From Flaccisagitta enflata (taxonomy: Eukaryota > Chaetognatha > Sagittoidea > Aphragmophora): a stretch of DNA of 64,000 nucleotides. The translations under genes were made by a program, and so were the position numbers. Each line of letters opens with the position of its first letter. Position 1 is the first letter of the stretch. The notes under the pieces were generated by a model, which was given only the letters and a program-made list of their open reading frames with translations, had not been told where the DNA came from and ran no database searches. Location of the stretch: contig OZ231127.1 in assembly GCA_965153355.1 (NCBI GenBank), forward strand, positions 23,746,001 through 23,810,000. Reading direction: 5' to 3'. Shown in pieces: positions 21,268-32,436 of this stretch.

Positions 21268-24200
21268 TGCTCAGTCTCGTTCGATCTGGCTCGAATTTAA
21301 GCGAACAAAAAAAAAAGCCACTGACGGACCGACGGACGGACAAAGCCTCTTATCAAGATGCGAGGACGCATCTAAAAATATCACAAAAGGGGCATTTTTA
21401 TGTCTTGGAGATGCATTTAATAAATAAAGCCCGCAAAACCGATGTCAAGGGACCAAAAAAGTTTCATCTGATCTAGGCGGATATCAATAATTACCACAAT
21501 ACAAAAAGGAGAAGAAATAACTATGGCAAAATAAAAAAAGACAGTAATTTTCAAAATGATATTGTGAGCTCATTTTTTAGAGCAGGTTCATAATTTTTTA
21601 GACTAAGATAGTTTGTCAAATTTGCTACCTGGTAAAAAAATCAGATCTTGAAAAAGTTGATTTTTGCGCCCATAGCATTGAGTTTTGCAAAATTTGCCAA
21701 TTGAACCATTGCCGAATAGGTTTCAGTTTAGATCCAACTTTAAAAATTTACTCTGAGCTCAACTTTTAGAGCGAGATCAATATTTCTGAGATGGTGATAG
21801 CAGGTCAAATTTCTGACACAGCAAAAAAATCAGAATTCAAAAAAGTGTATTTTTGTACCTTCTACATCAATTTTTGTAAAATCTGTCAAAACTGGATATC
21901 AATACTAGATTTTTTATAAGACGTCTATTCACAGAAATAGATGATACTGTTGCAAAAATACACTTTTTTGAGTTCCGATTATTTTGCCGTGTCAAAAACT
22001 TGTCATACTATCACCACCTAAAAAAAATGTGAAGCTACTAAAAAAAATGAACATTTGAAATCAACTCTAGATGAATGTTTTTTTATTTTGACTATCCAAC
22101 TTTAACCGATTTTACAAAAATTGATGTTGCAACTACAAAAATAAACTTTTTTGAGTTCTGATTTTTTTACTGTGTCAGAAATTTGACGTGCTATCATCAT
22201 CTAAAAAATTTTGATTTGGTCTAAAAATTGAGCTCACAGTTAGTTTTCAAAGTTAGATCTAAACTGAAACTGAAACCAACTCGGTGATTGTTCAATAGAC
22301 AAATTTTGCAAAAATCAATGCTATGGGTGCAAAAATCAACTTTTTCAAGATCTGATTTTTTTGCTAGGTACCAAATTTGACAAACTATCTTAGTCTTGAA
22401 AATTATAAAACTGCTCCAAAGAATGAGCTCACAATATCATTTTGAAAATTACTGTCTTTTTTTATTTTGCCATAGTTAAAAAGAAATGATACACAGGGAC
22501 CAATAATTCATATCCGCTCTAGGCGGTTTTCGGTTATTCTTGGATCGGTTATTGCGTGTTAGAACTGTACATCCTTATTCCCAGATCAGATGTGCAAAAT
22601 TTGCTTCATTTCAACAAATTTTCCTACCCGAATTAAAAACATATAACTGATTTTTGCGCTTTAACACCCCTGAAATAATCAGGCGAACTGGAGCATATGC
22701 CATGAAGTGCGAAAAGTTGGCCCAAGCTCTACAAGATTTGACATAGAGATAGCTAAAATATCATATTTTGACATAGTAGAGCGACAGAGAGGGATTATTT
22801 AACGGATGAAAGAGGGATAAGTCAGAAATGGCGAATCAGATTATTACTGATGATATTTTTACATGAAGATGACACATATTTACAGTTGTTTTTCAAGATC
22901 TCTATAGGTGGCTTGAGCGGGATAAAGTGTCGTTAGGGGCTTATTTCCTATCAGGGTGGAATTTGGTGGTCTGTGTAGGTGGCTTGAGCGGGATAAGTGA
23001 CGCTAGGGGCTTATTTCCCATCAGGGTGGAATTTGGCGGTCTGTGTAGGTGGCTTGAGCGGGATAAGTGACGCTAGGGGCTTATTTTCCATCAGGATGGA
23101 AATTGGTGGTCTGTGTAGGTGGCTTGAGCGGGATAAAGTGTCGTTAGAGGCTTCTTTTCCATCAGGGTGGAATTTGGTGGTCTGTGCAGGTGGCTTGAGC
23201 GGGATATAGTGCTGTTAGGGGCTTATTTCCCATCAGGATGGAATTTGGTGGTCTATTTAGGTGGCTTGAGCGGGATAAGTGACGCTAGGGGCTTATTTCC
23301 CATCAGGGTGGAAATTGGTAGTCTGTGTAGGTGGCTTGAGCGGGATAAAGTGTCGTTAGAGGCTTCTTTTCCATCAGGGTGGAATTTGGTGGTCTGTGCA
23401 GGTGGCTTGAGCGGGATATAGTGCTGTTAGGGGCTTATTTCCCATCAGGGTGGAATTTGGTGGTCTGTGTAGGTGGCTTGAGCGGGATAAAGTGTCGTTA
23501 GGGGCTTATTTCCCATCAGGGTGGAATTTGGTGGTCTGTGCTACCCAAGTCTTTTATCTTAGACGGCTTAAAATCCATTCTCTTGTTGATTTTGAGAGCT
23601 CGGGGCCAAGGAAAAGACAGGGGAAGCCCTTGAAACTGACAATATCGTGCATATAACACCTCTCACATGATTAAACGAACTGGCAAAATGAGCGAAATTG
23701 ATAGAAATGATGCAATCAGTGGGCTGAAATTTGACATAGGGGGAGCTAAAATATAGTATTTTTGCAAACCAGGGCAAAATTGTGCACCCGGGAAAGTGCG
23801 TGGCTCTCAGAATGTGTTTTGCCAAAAATCCAGTGAAAGATTTTGACTGATTTTGACGAGGAAATCTTTGATGATAGGACAACATAGACCTGCATTAGAT
23901 TTATCACGAAAAAGGCAAGAAAACATCAATTCTTGGGTTTTTGTATCGCTAACAAACAAAAATGACTCAACAGTACCAATATACAGTCAGTGATGGCTGA
24001 AAAAAATATCGAGAACCCTTGTAACATAGGGTGATTTGTTGAATTCTGTTGTAAAAGTAACAATCACTGCCCTAACTACTTTTGCTAAGCTGTTTGCTTT
24101 TGGGTTAGATTGAGAAAGAATGTTTTTCAGATTTCATTTTGTGGAAAACTAGGAGTGGTGCGCGTATTAACTAGTCAGTGAGGGTTCACAAGGCCCTCTT

Positions 24201-27200
24201 CCATTTATTTCAGTTTGGGTATAGTGAGGGATATTGTTCCACTTTTCATACTACTCAGTGCCTTGGATCAGAATGTCCGGCGGTTGCATTAAGCTTGACC
24301 TCGATTCTGTCCTCTAAGGGTATGGTTTCTTAACAATGTTACCCTCAGGTGATTTGTTGAATTTTGGTTATAAAAGTAACAATCACTGCCCTTACTACTT
24401 TTGCTAAGCTGTTTGCTTTTGGGTTAGATTGAGAAAGAATGTTTTCAGATTTCATTTTGTGGAAAACTAGGAGTGGTGCGCGTATTAACTAGTCAGTGAG
24501 GGTTCACAAGGCCCTCTTCCATTTATTTCAGTTTGGGTATAGTGAGGGATATTGTTCCACTTTTCATACTACTCAGTGCCTTGGATCAGAATGTCCGGCG
24601 GTGGCATTAAGCTTGACCTCGATTCTGTCCTCTAAGGGTATGGTTTCTTAACAATGTTACCCTCGGGTGATTTGTTGAATTTTGATTATAAAAGTAACAA
24701 TCACTGCCCTAACTACTTTTGCTAAGCTGTTTGCTTTTGGGTTAGATTGAGAAAGAATGTTTTTCAGATTTCATTTTGTGGAAAACTAGGAGTGGTGCGC
24801 GTATTAACTAGTCAGTGAGGGTTCACAAGGCCCTCTTCCATTTATTTCAGTTTGGGTATAGTGAGGGATATTGTTCCACTTTTCATAGATTGGTTTTAGC
24901 GACAAATTTGAGGCTGAATTAAACCTAAGTTTTGCATGATATCATTTGATAAAGCCATTAACAGCTATTGGTCGACATGATTTGAAGTTTTTTTTGTAGA
25001 TACCTCATGGGAATAACATAATTTGAAACTATCACTAACTTGGACTCCAGTTTGGGACTTTAAAAACGCGATTATAGACAAGTTTTGATCCCAGTTCGCC
25101 TAATTTTGTGAGAGGTGTTATCAGAATAATAATTACAGACAAAATTGGATTGTCTACTTAATAGCTCCTTTTGAAATTTTGGTCAAACATGGACGGAATT
25201 TACCCCAGATAAACAAAACATATCCCAAAGTACCATTTAAATCACTTATCCATGCTCTGATATAACAGATGAAATTCAACCTCAGTTCGCCTAATTTTGT
25301 CGGGGGTGTTGACTGTTAGGTGTAATTAGGATATGATTCATAGGTGACCAAAATGATGCTTTTTTCAAGAGCTCTCTTTTTAGCGCATATCTGTAGCTTT
25401 ATTCGTTTAGAAGTAATACTCAAATTAAGGTACACGAGTCAAAAAAGTCGTTTTGGATAAAGCTGATGGAGTAATTGCACCGTCGTGCGTCTTGAGCAAT
25501 CAAGCATTGTTCTAACCATGCTGTCTGCTTTCATCGTTCTTATTTCTAAGTTCCCAAATGTCTGTGATGACATATGTTGCTCCAGCCGTGATTGAGTATA
25601 AAACAAAGGACATTAGACTAACGCTGCGTGCGTCGGAACTTTGATAAAAAGTTGAACAGAGAGACAGACGGACAGACAGACAGAAAAACAGGTAGATGGG
25701 TGAAGTTTTGAATGCTGGAAACACCACTAAATCATTGAAAGCACATGAAATGTGCAACAAAAAGTATCTTACAAAAAACTTCAAGAAAATGTTATTGAAA
25801 AATCAACTGAACATATAAAGGTAAAACAAAACATTCAAAAGCTACTCATTTCTGTATATTTTATGCTTCAACTCATATACTTACATATCCAATTTTAGGT
25901 ACGACCTAAATTTAATGGTTACTGAAATTCAAAACCTTTGGATAAGTAATTTTTATGCAGAAAACAAGACTTTTGTCTAATCTCTCAAACAATTATTATT
26001 TATCATTATAGCTATTAGGTTAAGGGATAGTAGTTAGTGCTGACTTCTGGCATTGACAGGGATAGTCAATTCAGCAAAGGTCAAATCTAATTAAAAGAAA
26101 GGAACTATGGGGATCCGACTCCCTAGCTGTGACCCCTTCTCTCAATTAAACTATGGGGGTGGGAATATGGACAATTTATACTATTTTGTGTTAAAGGGAA
26201 ATCTTAATGATTGGAGGAATGGGAATTTATCTTCAAGAATATGTCATGGGATGATAGGTCACCATGAAGGGGTATAAAGTACCTTACCATAATTAGAAAA
26301 TAATTTAGTTCTCCTTAAAATATTTCAACATATCTAATTTCTTGTCATCAGTTGAAAACCTACACCCTTGAGTGAGTTTCGGCGCTTTAACTCCAATACT
26401 CATACATATAACACCTGTCCAATGACAATTGTCCCACTAGTGCTACAAGTTTATGTACCTCGCTATTGCGGAAGAGAAACAATATAAATCCCTAATAGCT
26501 AATGTTGAATAACAGATGGGTATATCCTGACATATTTCACATTGTCTTCTTGATTTGGTCCCAATTTGGTCGCTTGTTTTTAAATTAATCGCCCTGGGAC
26601 CATTAACTAGCAACACCCAGCTTTCAATTTTGCCATAACTTTAATTAAAATTTTGAAAATCTTCGCCTTCCAGAAATCAATCTAAATCAAAGTCACTTAC
26701 CGCTCGCGTTTCAACGATGTTGCTGGTAATGAGGGGCCTGAAGATTTCAGTGAAGTTGGAGGTCGGCAAGTATTTGTGGCTTCATCAAAAAGTCCTGTCA
26801 AAATGCATAAATCAGTAAGGTTGAGGAACAAAACGAGATTCACATGCAATGTTCAAATAGATTTGGCTCAACCGCTAACTGCTCAGTCATGCCTACAAAT
26901 GCAAATCTTAATCCCTTGATTTCGGCAGTTCCCTTACCAGAAAAGTCCAACAGAGCAGCATGCGGGGATGGTTGCAAAGGAGTTAGATGCAACGGCTTGA
27001 GTAATGTGTCCACCGTTTGTGGCGTTTCCTTTCCATCCGTTTTCCCGTTTCCTCTTTTCTTAACAACTGCATTTTTGGTAGCCATCTGAATTTCATACCA
27101 CGACTTTCCTTGAGGAGCCATGGCGTTGATGGCCTTACAGAGTTCACTAATGAACCAAGAGCCTGATGGATGAGAAAAATCAGATTATAATCAGAGGATA

Positions 27201-29811
27201 GTTTTTGGGTAGCGGCCCCAAATGGATTGATGACCTGTGCTTTCACACATTATAAGGGAGATTTTCTCCACCTTCTCCTTCTCCTCCTCCTGTCCCCCCC
27301 CCCCCCCGCTGCATCTATCAAATTCTCCTCCTCCTTCTCCTCCTCCTTCTCCTCCTGTCCCCCCCCCCCAGCTGCATCTGCCAGATTCTGTCAAGTTCTG
27401 CCTATTTCTTCAAAATTCTGAAAAATTCTGCCATCCCCCGTTTCAGCTTCCGGGAGGAGGAGAAGGAGGAAGAATTCCTCATATGTGGGAAAGCATAGGT
27501 CATCTACTCCTTCAGCGCCACTGCCCTTCATCCTCTTTCAATCTTAATCACAAACTACTTCAGCAGGGCACGCGTACCGCTGACCATCTGATGCTATTGC
27601 GACTATTCAACTTTGGTAAATCCCAAACCAGTAGCATTTTACCCTTATGAATCTTTACCAAACCAGGAGCATTTTACCCTTATGAATCTTTTAAGATTGG
27701 GCCGAAAACTGTAGTTTTAGCAGAATCAGTACTTCTCCAGAGATACTTTTAACTCTAAAATCATCACATCAAGAAATAGCAGAGATCATGGCTTATCATG
27801 GCATCAAAAACAAGGCCAGGTACAGTCCAGCACTGGTCGCCTGCGAGAGGGCAGAGTCTGTGATTACATGAAATTCTCTTGCATTCGGACAGGGGCACGG
27901 ATGGAAAAATCGTCCGTAATGTGCTACAGTTGGATGGACAGACGGGCAGACGAACGGACCAATAGACCCACGAAAGGACATATAAAGTTAGAAAGTCGCG
28001 TACACGCAACTAAAGATCATGCACTTCAATCTGTCTCAGAAAATGTCGCAGTGTCACTGTGACACTGTCGATAACTATCACCTTCCGATTCATTTCTCCA
28101 TGCAACATATTCGAGAGTTGTAGCGTAAAAGGAGCAGAAGTCGGCATCGCTGTTGCTCCCCAACGGTGCATCGGAGAAAGCAACGCCATCAGCGGAGATT
28201 TGCTGACGTTGTTGATGATTTTCTCCTCGACACGCTTGATAAAAGAACAACTTGGGTTTCCCAGCTAACGATGGACAGTTAGTTGATTGGAAAGGATGCT
28301 CGATACTCTTTAGGATATCGACCGGATTGTTGTCTGTCCCGTAGATCACTCCTGGACCTCCGTGAGACAGGATGATGAAGATGAAAATTTTGTAGTGCTT
28401 GTAATTGTACCTTTTGCTATCTGCGATGTTGGTCGGTAATTGCCTAAGGTCGTCCGCGGAGAGATTGCGGCGCTTCCAAACGTCGTAACCCAACTTTTCA
28501 AACGTCGCTACGAGATTTTCCTCGTCCTTGTCTGAACCCAGACGGTTTGGGGTTGGGTCGTCGAACTCAATGTTGTTGATGATGAGACAAAGCCCTCTTC
28601 CCTCCAAGCTGTAGAACAAAATTTAAAAAAAAATTTACGTTGAAATGCAACAAGGTCGAGGTCATGAGACCTAAAGGGGTGTTTCTAGTCGCAGACAATC
28701 GCGTTATTATATTAACGGGCTACTCGGTCGCTCGCTACGTTTGTTCGCTCGCACCGCTCACTCCGCTCACTCGTCCGCAGTGCTCCACTTTGCTACGCTC
28801 CGTTCATGGGCTCGCTCACTCACTTCGCTCACTCTCTCGTGGGACAGTTGAAATTTTTAAAAATGTGTTCACGCTGTTATCGTGTTTCACGGGAACAAAC
28901 ACGTTTTTCATGTTCACTAGAAACACGCCCTCAGTCGCGTGAGTGGGCATTTTCACAAAAAGTCGGACAAACAGACAGGCAGACAGACTGAAATTTAAAA
29001 AATTACCTTTGAATTAGCCAACAGGTTCTCATTGATACCCTAAAACCTTTTAAACAACTTTGTGACCTTCTGATCGACCGACGGACCGACTGACCGAAAA
29101 GTGGCTTATAGAGTCGCGCAGCACGCGACTAAAAATGTTTGGTTTCTATCAACCATATTATTCAAATTGAGAGTATTGGCGAGTAAATTCAGTCCTTCGG
29201 TATTTCACTGATACAAAGTATATTTATTTTGTCCTTGTTCACGTGGTTTGGGTTCCAGGTTATACCAAGATCTGCCCAAAAACCGGGGGAAGTTAGACTC
29301 AAAATTGCCTTTCATTATGCAAGATGTATCTTAACGAGGGCAACATCTCTAAGTCACGTGCGGTCGTCAATCCATAATGACAAAATTACGTGCTGACCTA
29401 ATGACTTATAATGACTTGAAATGACTTAGAATGACTTAAAATGACCAAAAGTGGCTTAAGAATGAAATTATTTACAAAAAAAAAGGTGAATGGTGACCAA
29501 CCGATGGACGGACCGACGGACCGACCGACCGACAAAGTGGTTCATAGATTCGCGGAGCACGCGACTAAAAACTAGGCCCGTTCACACTCGTAATGGATGA
29601 TACGGTCCCTGTCTAGCCACGCGCTACTATCAGGTTGACGTGGTTACTCTCTAATCTCATAAACATGGTCTTACTTGTAGCTCTCGCTTTGAATCATCTG
29701 AGCGTCCGCTTGCGTCGACGTGCTGTTTCCTGTTGATGCCGCCGCAGTTGCGGTGACGTCGTCAAGTGCAGACTTTCTCGAGGGTGGTACACTCTGACCG
29801 TCAGAACTCAT
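20278..29811 (-). CDS. Effector-type caspase, five exons
   Basis: The minus-strand exons are 29811-29675, 28608-28082, 27162-26938, 26794-26701 and 20539-20278. All junctions agree in phase (2, 1, 1, 2). The product is 414 aa, a cysteine protease that cleaves after Asp in apoptosis. It has a short Ser/Thr-rich prodomain of about 45 aa with no CARD or DED, then a p20 with the S1 Arg in NRLGSD, the catalytic His in SHGG and catalytic Cys in QACRG. The p10 begins RNESEGSWF. Exons 4 and 5 add a tail of about 130 aa beyond the normal caspase end; this tail is unusual and rests on splice phase alone. The introns hold transposable elements and minisatellites. Subfamily is most like caspase-3/7. Confidence 0.8.
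20654..20890 (-). mobile_element. Family H element, AGTCGCT type
   Basis: The hairpin AGTCGCT-GGCTA-AGCGACT (20654-20672) is followed by CTATAAGAGG and GTCTGTCTGTC. The far end has AGCGACT (20855-20861), so the tag equals one stem arm, and it finishes with CCGGCCTTGTT. A CCCCTGCCCACC motif repeats in the core. Confidence 0.75.
21104..21373 (+). mobile_element. Family H element, AGATGCG type with (GA)n core
   Basis: It starts AACAAGGCC (21104); the tag AGATGCGTCC is at 21127-21136. The core holds an 84-bp (GA)n (21181-21264) and ACGGACGGACAAAGCCTCTT. The terminal hairpin AGATGCG-AGGA-CGCATCT (21356-21373) is followed by AAAAA. GGACGCATCT at the hairpin is the exact complement of the tag. Confidence 0.8.
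21518..22478. repeat. Foldback: long inverted repeat of ~960 bp
   Basis: The left end TAACTATGGCAAAATAAAAA and the right end TTTTTATTTTGCCATAGTTA are the outer parts of two arms of about 400 bp that match with scattered differences, around a centre near 22000. For example, GAGCTCA and TTTGCGCCCATAGCATTGA each recur inverted. A transcript would form a long hairpin. There is no coding region. Confidence 0.8.
22907..23540. repeat. 70-bp minisatellite
   Basis: About nine units of 70-71 bp each begin GGTGGCTTGAGCGGGATA and include TTTCCCATCAGGGTGGAATT. Frames across it look like a protein repeat but are repeat translations. Confidence 0.9.
23656..25118. mobile_element. TIR element (nested), copy 3
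   Basis: The left end is ACACCTCTCACATGATTAAA followed by CGAACTGG. The right end is CCAGTTCGCCTAATTTTGTG followed by AGAGGTGT. TA flanks both ends (23654-23655, 25119-25120). Bases near the tips (CTCTCACA/TGTGAGAG) differ from the other two copies but match each other within this copy. Confidence 0.75.
24031..24888. repeat. 318-bp tandem repeat, 2.7 units
   Basis: Units start at 24031, 24349 and 24667 with GTGATTTGTTGAATT, and are nearly identical. An isolated fragment of the same unit lies at 29855-29942 in the same orientation. Confidence 0.9.
25310..26700. other. Caspase intron sequence, no element delimited
   Basis: This is AT-rich sequence. A TAACACCTGTCC motif at about 26408 resembles a decayed TIR tip. 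Short frames here have no domain. Confidence 0.35.
26701..26794 (-). CDS. Caspase exon 4 (C-terminal tail)
   Basis: The acceptor is ATTTTGACAG and the donor GCG|GTAAGT. The 94-nt exon is open in the phase set by the p10 exon and adds a Ser/Pro-rich stretch ending KRER. It lies outside the known caspase fold. Confidence 0.55.
26938..27162 (-). CDS. Caspase exon 3: small subunit (p10)
   Basis: The acceptor CATCCATCAG precedes codons for GSWFISELCKAI, matching the p10 start of caspases. It continues to TPQTVDTLLKPLHL, which lines up with the usual C-terminal strand before the family's normal end. The donor is TCTG|GTAAGG. If this donor is not used, the frame runs on to a stop at 26840-26842. 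Confidence 0.85.
27207..27609. mobile_element. Family F element, copy 2 (diverged)
   Basis: The left end is GGGTAGCGGCCCC, then CCTGTGCTTTCACACATT. The core is TCC-rich with C-runs. The right half has GTGGGAAAGCATAGGTCAT and ends GCAGGGCACGCGTACCGCTG, ACCATCTGATGC. Confidence 0.6.
27809..28011 (+). mobile_element. Family H element in caspase intron 2
   Basis: It starts AACAAGGCC, with a GGTCGCCTGCG tag near 27835. A GGACAGACGGGCAGACG core leads to the hairpin AGTCGCGTACACGCAACT (27994-28011), whose single mismatch would be G:U in the complementary RNA. Confidence 0.6.
28082..28608 (-). CDS. Caspase exon 2: large subunit (p20)
   Basis: The acceptor is TTTGTTCTACAG and the donor GAAG|GTGATA. 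It encodes RGLCLIINN (first strand), the Arg in NRLGSDKDEENL, the catalytic His (codon 28364-28362) in ILSHGG and the catalytic Cys (28232-28230) in YQACRG. An Asp-containing linker lies before the p10. All residues needed for activity are present. Confidence 0.92.
28680..29130. repeat. Caspase intron 1 repeats, including a family H hairpin
   Basis: 28740-28850 is a degenerate CGCTCACTC/CGCTACG repeat. At 29077-29130, GACCGACGGACCGACTGACC is followed by CTTATAGAG and the hairpin AGTCGCG-CAGCA-CGCGACT (29112-29130) plus AAAAA, the terminus of a family H copy. Confidence 0.6.
29332..29566 (+). mobile_element. Family H element upstream of caspase exon 2
   Basis: AACGAGGGC is followed by the tag AAGTCACGTGCGG (29350-29362), five AATGACTTA repeats, then GGACCGACGGACCGACCGAC, and the hairpin ATTCGCG-GAGCA-CGCGACT (29548-29566) with AAAA. 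Confidence 0.65.
29675..29811 (-). CDS. Caspase exon 1: prodomain
   Basis: The ATG is at 29811-29809 and the donor is TACAA|GTAAGA. It encodes 45 residues rich in Ser, Thr and Ala, ending IQSESY. The split codon completes as Asn, and the next exon continues into the RGLCLIINN strand, the normal spacing in caspase-3/7-like enzymes. A further 5' extension of the frame reads repeat sequence and is not used. Confidence 0.75.
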
Positions 29812-29854
29812 GATGTTGGTTCTTGAAAACGCGCTGAAAATTTCCGTGAGAGCG

Positions 29855-29942
29855 TAGTAACTAGTCAGTGAGGGCTCACAAGGCCCTCTTCCATATTTTT
29901 CAGTTTGGGTATAGTGAGGGATATTATTCCACCTATCATACA
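29855..29942. repeat. Orphan fragment of the 318-bp repeat
   Basis: AACTAGTCAGTGAGGG through GGGATATTATTCCACC matches the tandem unit at 24031-24888 with few changes, just 5' of the caspase start codon. Confidence 0.75.
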
Positions 29943-29982
29943 CCGAAATATTCAAAACACTCGTTTCCCACATTTTGATTCG

Positions 29983-30049
29983 TACTGACGGACCAACGGA
30001 CAGATGGATGGACAGACAAAGCCTCTTATAGAGTTGCGTGTCTGCAACT
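29983..30049 (+). repeat. Family H terminus, AGTTGC type
   Basis: ACGGACAGATGGATGGACAG, CAAAGCCTCTTATAG and the hairpin AGTTGCGTGTCTGCAACT (30032-30049) with AAAAAG. It faces an inverted partner at 30168. Confidence 0.7.
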
Positions 30050-30167
30050 AAAAAGAATCTTAGTAGATGTTCTCGGCCACGCATGAGGCTGTGCATGTAG
30101 GCTCACTTGCTACGTTTACATTCTAAATGTATAAAATTGATTTTTTTCTCTTTGTTTTCTCTTTTCT

Positions 30168-30365
30168 AGTTGCAGATACGCAACTCTATAAGAGGCTTTG
30201 TCCATCCATCTGTCCATCTGTCTGTCCACCTTGGTGCTCGAATCGAAACGTTGAAAAACAAGCAATTCAGATACTTTTTGTGTATAATTGTGTGTGGGGG
30301 TTGTGGTTTGGGTGTGGTTGTGGATATTAGATTCCCCTGCCCACCCGTCCGCAACGATACCCCGC
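30168..30365 (-). mobile_element. Family H element, AGTTGC type
   Basis: The hairpin AGTTGCAGATACGCAACT (30168-30185) is followed by CTATAAGAGGCTTTGTCC and TCTGTCTGTC. The far end has CCCACCCGTCCGCAAC, whose complement GTTGCGGACGGGTGGG is the tag. Confidence 0.65.
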
Positions 30366-32043
30366 TTCACTTGTCGATCTATTGTTTTCAGAAGAACATA
30401 GGGAGAGAGCAAAAATCATCAAATAGCGCCTTTGATAAAATGTTTTTTTTTTTTCCTTTTTTTCTTGTTGGAAATACCAGATTGAATCTTGACATGAAAT
30501 AGACCGGTCAACGAAGATTCGGACCCAATACAAGTTGCAACAAAAGTAAACTTTATCGTGAAGTATTCTTTGATAAAGTATAAAGTATATGTATACGTAT
30601 ATGTATACCTATACAGATACGTATATGTATACATATATGTATACGTAGAAATTTTGTTAATAGATAGCTGAATTGATGTTTTTTATTATATTAATAAAAA
30701 AATTATTAATTTTTTGATTTATCAATAATTCTTATCAAAAAATTAACATATAGGATAAAAAAAAAGATAATATAAAGATAATAATAACTTAGTATAAATA
30801 TGATTAAGAGTGATTATATCAATTAAGTTTAAAATGGATATAAGTTTTTTGCTATGAAATTTTTACATCTTTGCTGTTGTTTCATGTTGCTGATTGATCT
30901 GTAGTCCCTATTTACTGAATAGAGAAAAAGATTTGAAGAATATATGTATAGAAATTGATTAGATATTCATAAGACAATGACCCAAAAAGCTAACGAGCTC
31001 TAGTCACACAGTAACCAATGTCCCTTACTCTATTAAGACCCATTTTTTTGTATCTAGATATATAAAAAACATTTTAGAAAATCATTTAATACAACTCAAC
31101 TCAAATGAATTAAATTTGTAGAAATTAGCTTAATTTTCATCTAAGTAGTACCCTGATTCAATAGCTAATCTTGAGCATTTCCCAGGGGATATTTTGGGTA
31201 AACTTTTTTTTCCTAAAAGTACATACTTAGTACAAATAGAATCAGCTAGAAACTCTTAAGTTGCAATTTGTTTTGGGTCCAGGTTAGATCCTACCTTCGT
31301 CTATCGGTCTAAAACCTGCTTGATTGCGTGCTGTTAATTGAAACTTAAAGGAAGAGCAAGGTACGGCTGAAGATAAGGCGATGAGTCAATACAAAGGGCA
31401 CGCTTGCCGAACGCAGTCAGAATTTGTTTTTTCGGCAGACCAATTTGTGTCGTCTGTGATCAAGAAATGATCCTTTACCATTATGGGATTAATGGGCCAA
31501 GATAGCTAGCCCAATGCCAGTATATGGACAACGCACATTAGTTTATACCGGCAGGGCTTAAGCCATAACCGCGGAAAAATGACTTTCGACAATGCGTTTT
31601 TTTTTTCTGTTGTTATATTGAAAGAAGTATGTTTTCGGATCCATACCCAGATTTGCGTCGGTCTCTTTAAAAAAAAGATGCCTTCAATAGCCCTGATTAC
31701 CAGTGTATTCAGAGATCTTTCAGATTCTAGAAAAGTCGAGTGTTGACATCAATCGTTCAAAATACGTGTAAATCAGACATTTTGGTCATTTTTCCTTTAA
31801 GTCCCATCAGTTTATGCCTTTTCACCGTCATGTCACAACCCAAATATGAAATATCACATTATTTTATTGAATGTTGTATCAGTGGTGGTTGATCGAATTA
31901 CCATCCTAGAATTTCTTATAAAGCACCGGTAAAACAACCTTATCTGTTTTCGCACAGTTATGCACAAAAAAATGTTGTACAGAACCCTCCAACCAAAACA
32001 ATTCAACCGATTACCTTTCTCATTTACATTTAAATAATCTTTT
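30366..32043. other. AT-rich intergenic DNA
   Basis: 30587-30648 is a short TATACGTATATG-type tandem. The remainder shows no gene, array or paired ends. Confidence 0.4.
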
Positions 32044-32098
32044 AGTCGCGTGCACGCGACTCTACAACCCGCTCTGTCCGTCGGTCGGTCGGTCGGTC

Positions 32099-32133
<35 letters not shown>

Positions 32134-32335
32134 CTGTCACACTTAGCTTTTTTTCGTCATTTTATGTCTATTAAGTCATTTTAAGTCAGTTTAGGTTATC
32201 TAAACTCATTTTAAGTCAATTTACATTTAGTCTTTTGGTCTTTTAGTTTTTTTTTGTTTTTTTTTTTTTTTTGTTTTTTTCCTATGGTATTATCAAGTAT
32301 CAACCGCACGCGACTGTAAGGTGCTGGCCTTGTTA
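32044..32335 (-). mobile_element. Family H element, AGTCGCGTGC type, second copy
   Basis: The same palindrome AGTCGCGTGCACGCGACT (32044-32061) is followed by a GTCGGTCGGTCGG / TCTG core, AAGTCATTTT repeats and a T-rich run. The far end carries GCACGCGACTGTAAGGTGC and GGCCTTGTT. Confidence 0.75.
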
Positions 32336-32436
32336 ACTTACAAAATCAAAATTTTATATGCAACGAGATTGAAATATATTCATTACATTAAATATGAATT
32401 GCTAGCAACTATAATAAAGAATCTTCAATGCTACAA

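Larger units (their letters stand above)
22674..25309. mobile_element. TIR element (outer), copy 2
   Basis: The left end is ACACCCCTGAAATAATCAGG followed by CGAACTGG. The right end is CAGTTCGCCTAATTTTGT followed by CGGGGGTGT. TA precedes the left end; the right side reads TG, a likely decay. It encloses a 70-bp minisatellite and a second, nested element of the same superfamily. Confidence 0.65.

Noticed and set aside
22997-23656. Repeat protein with SGWNLVVC units
   Set aside because: It follows the 70-bp minisatellite, which is not a multiple of three and shifts frame between units.
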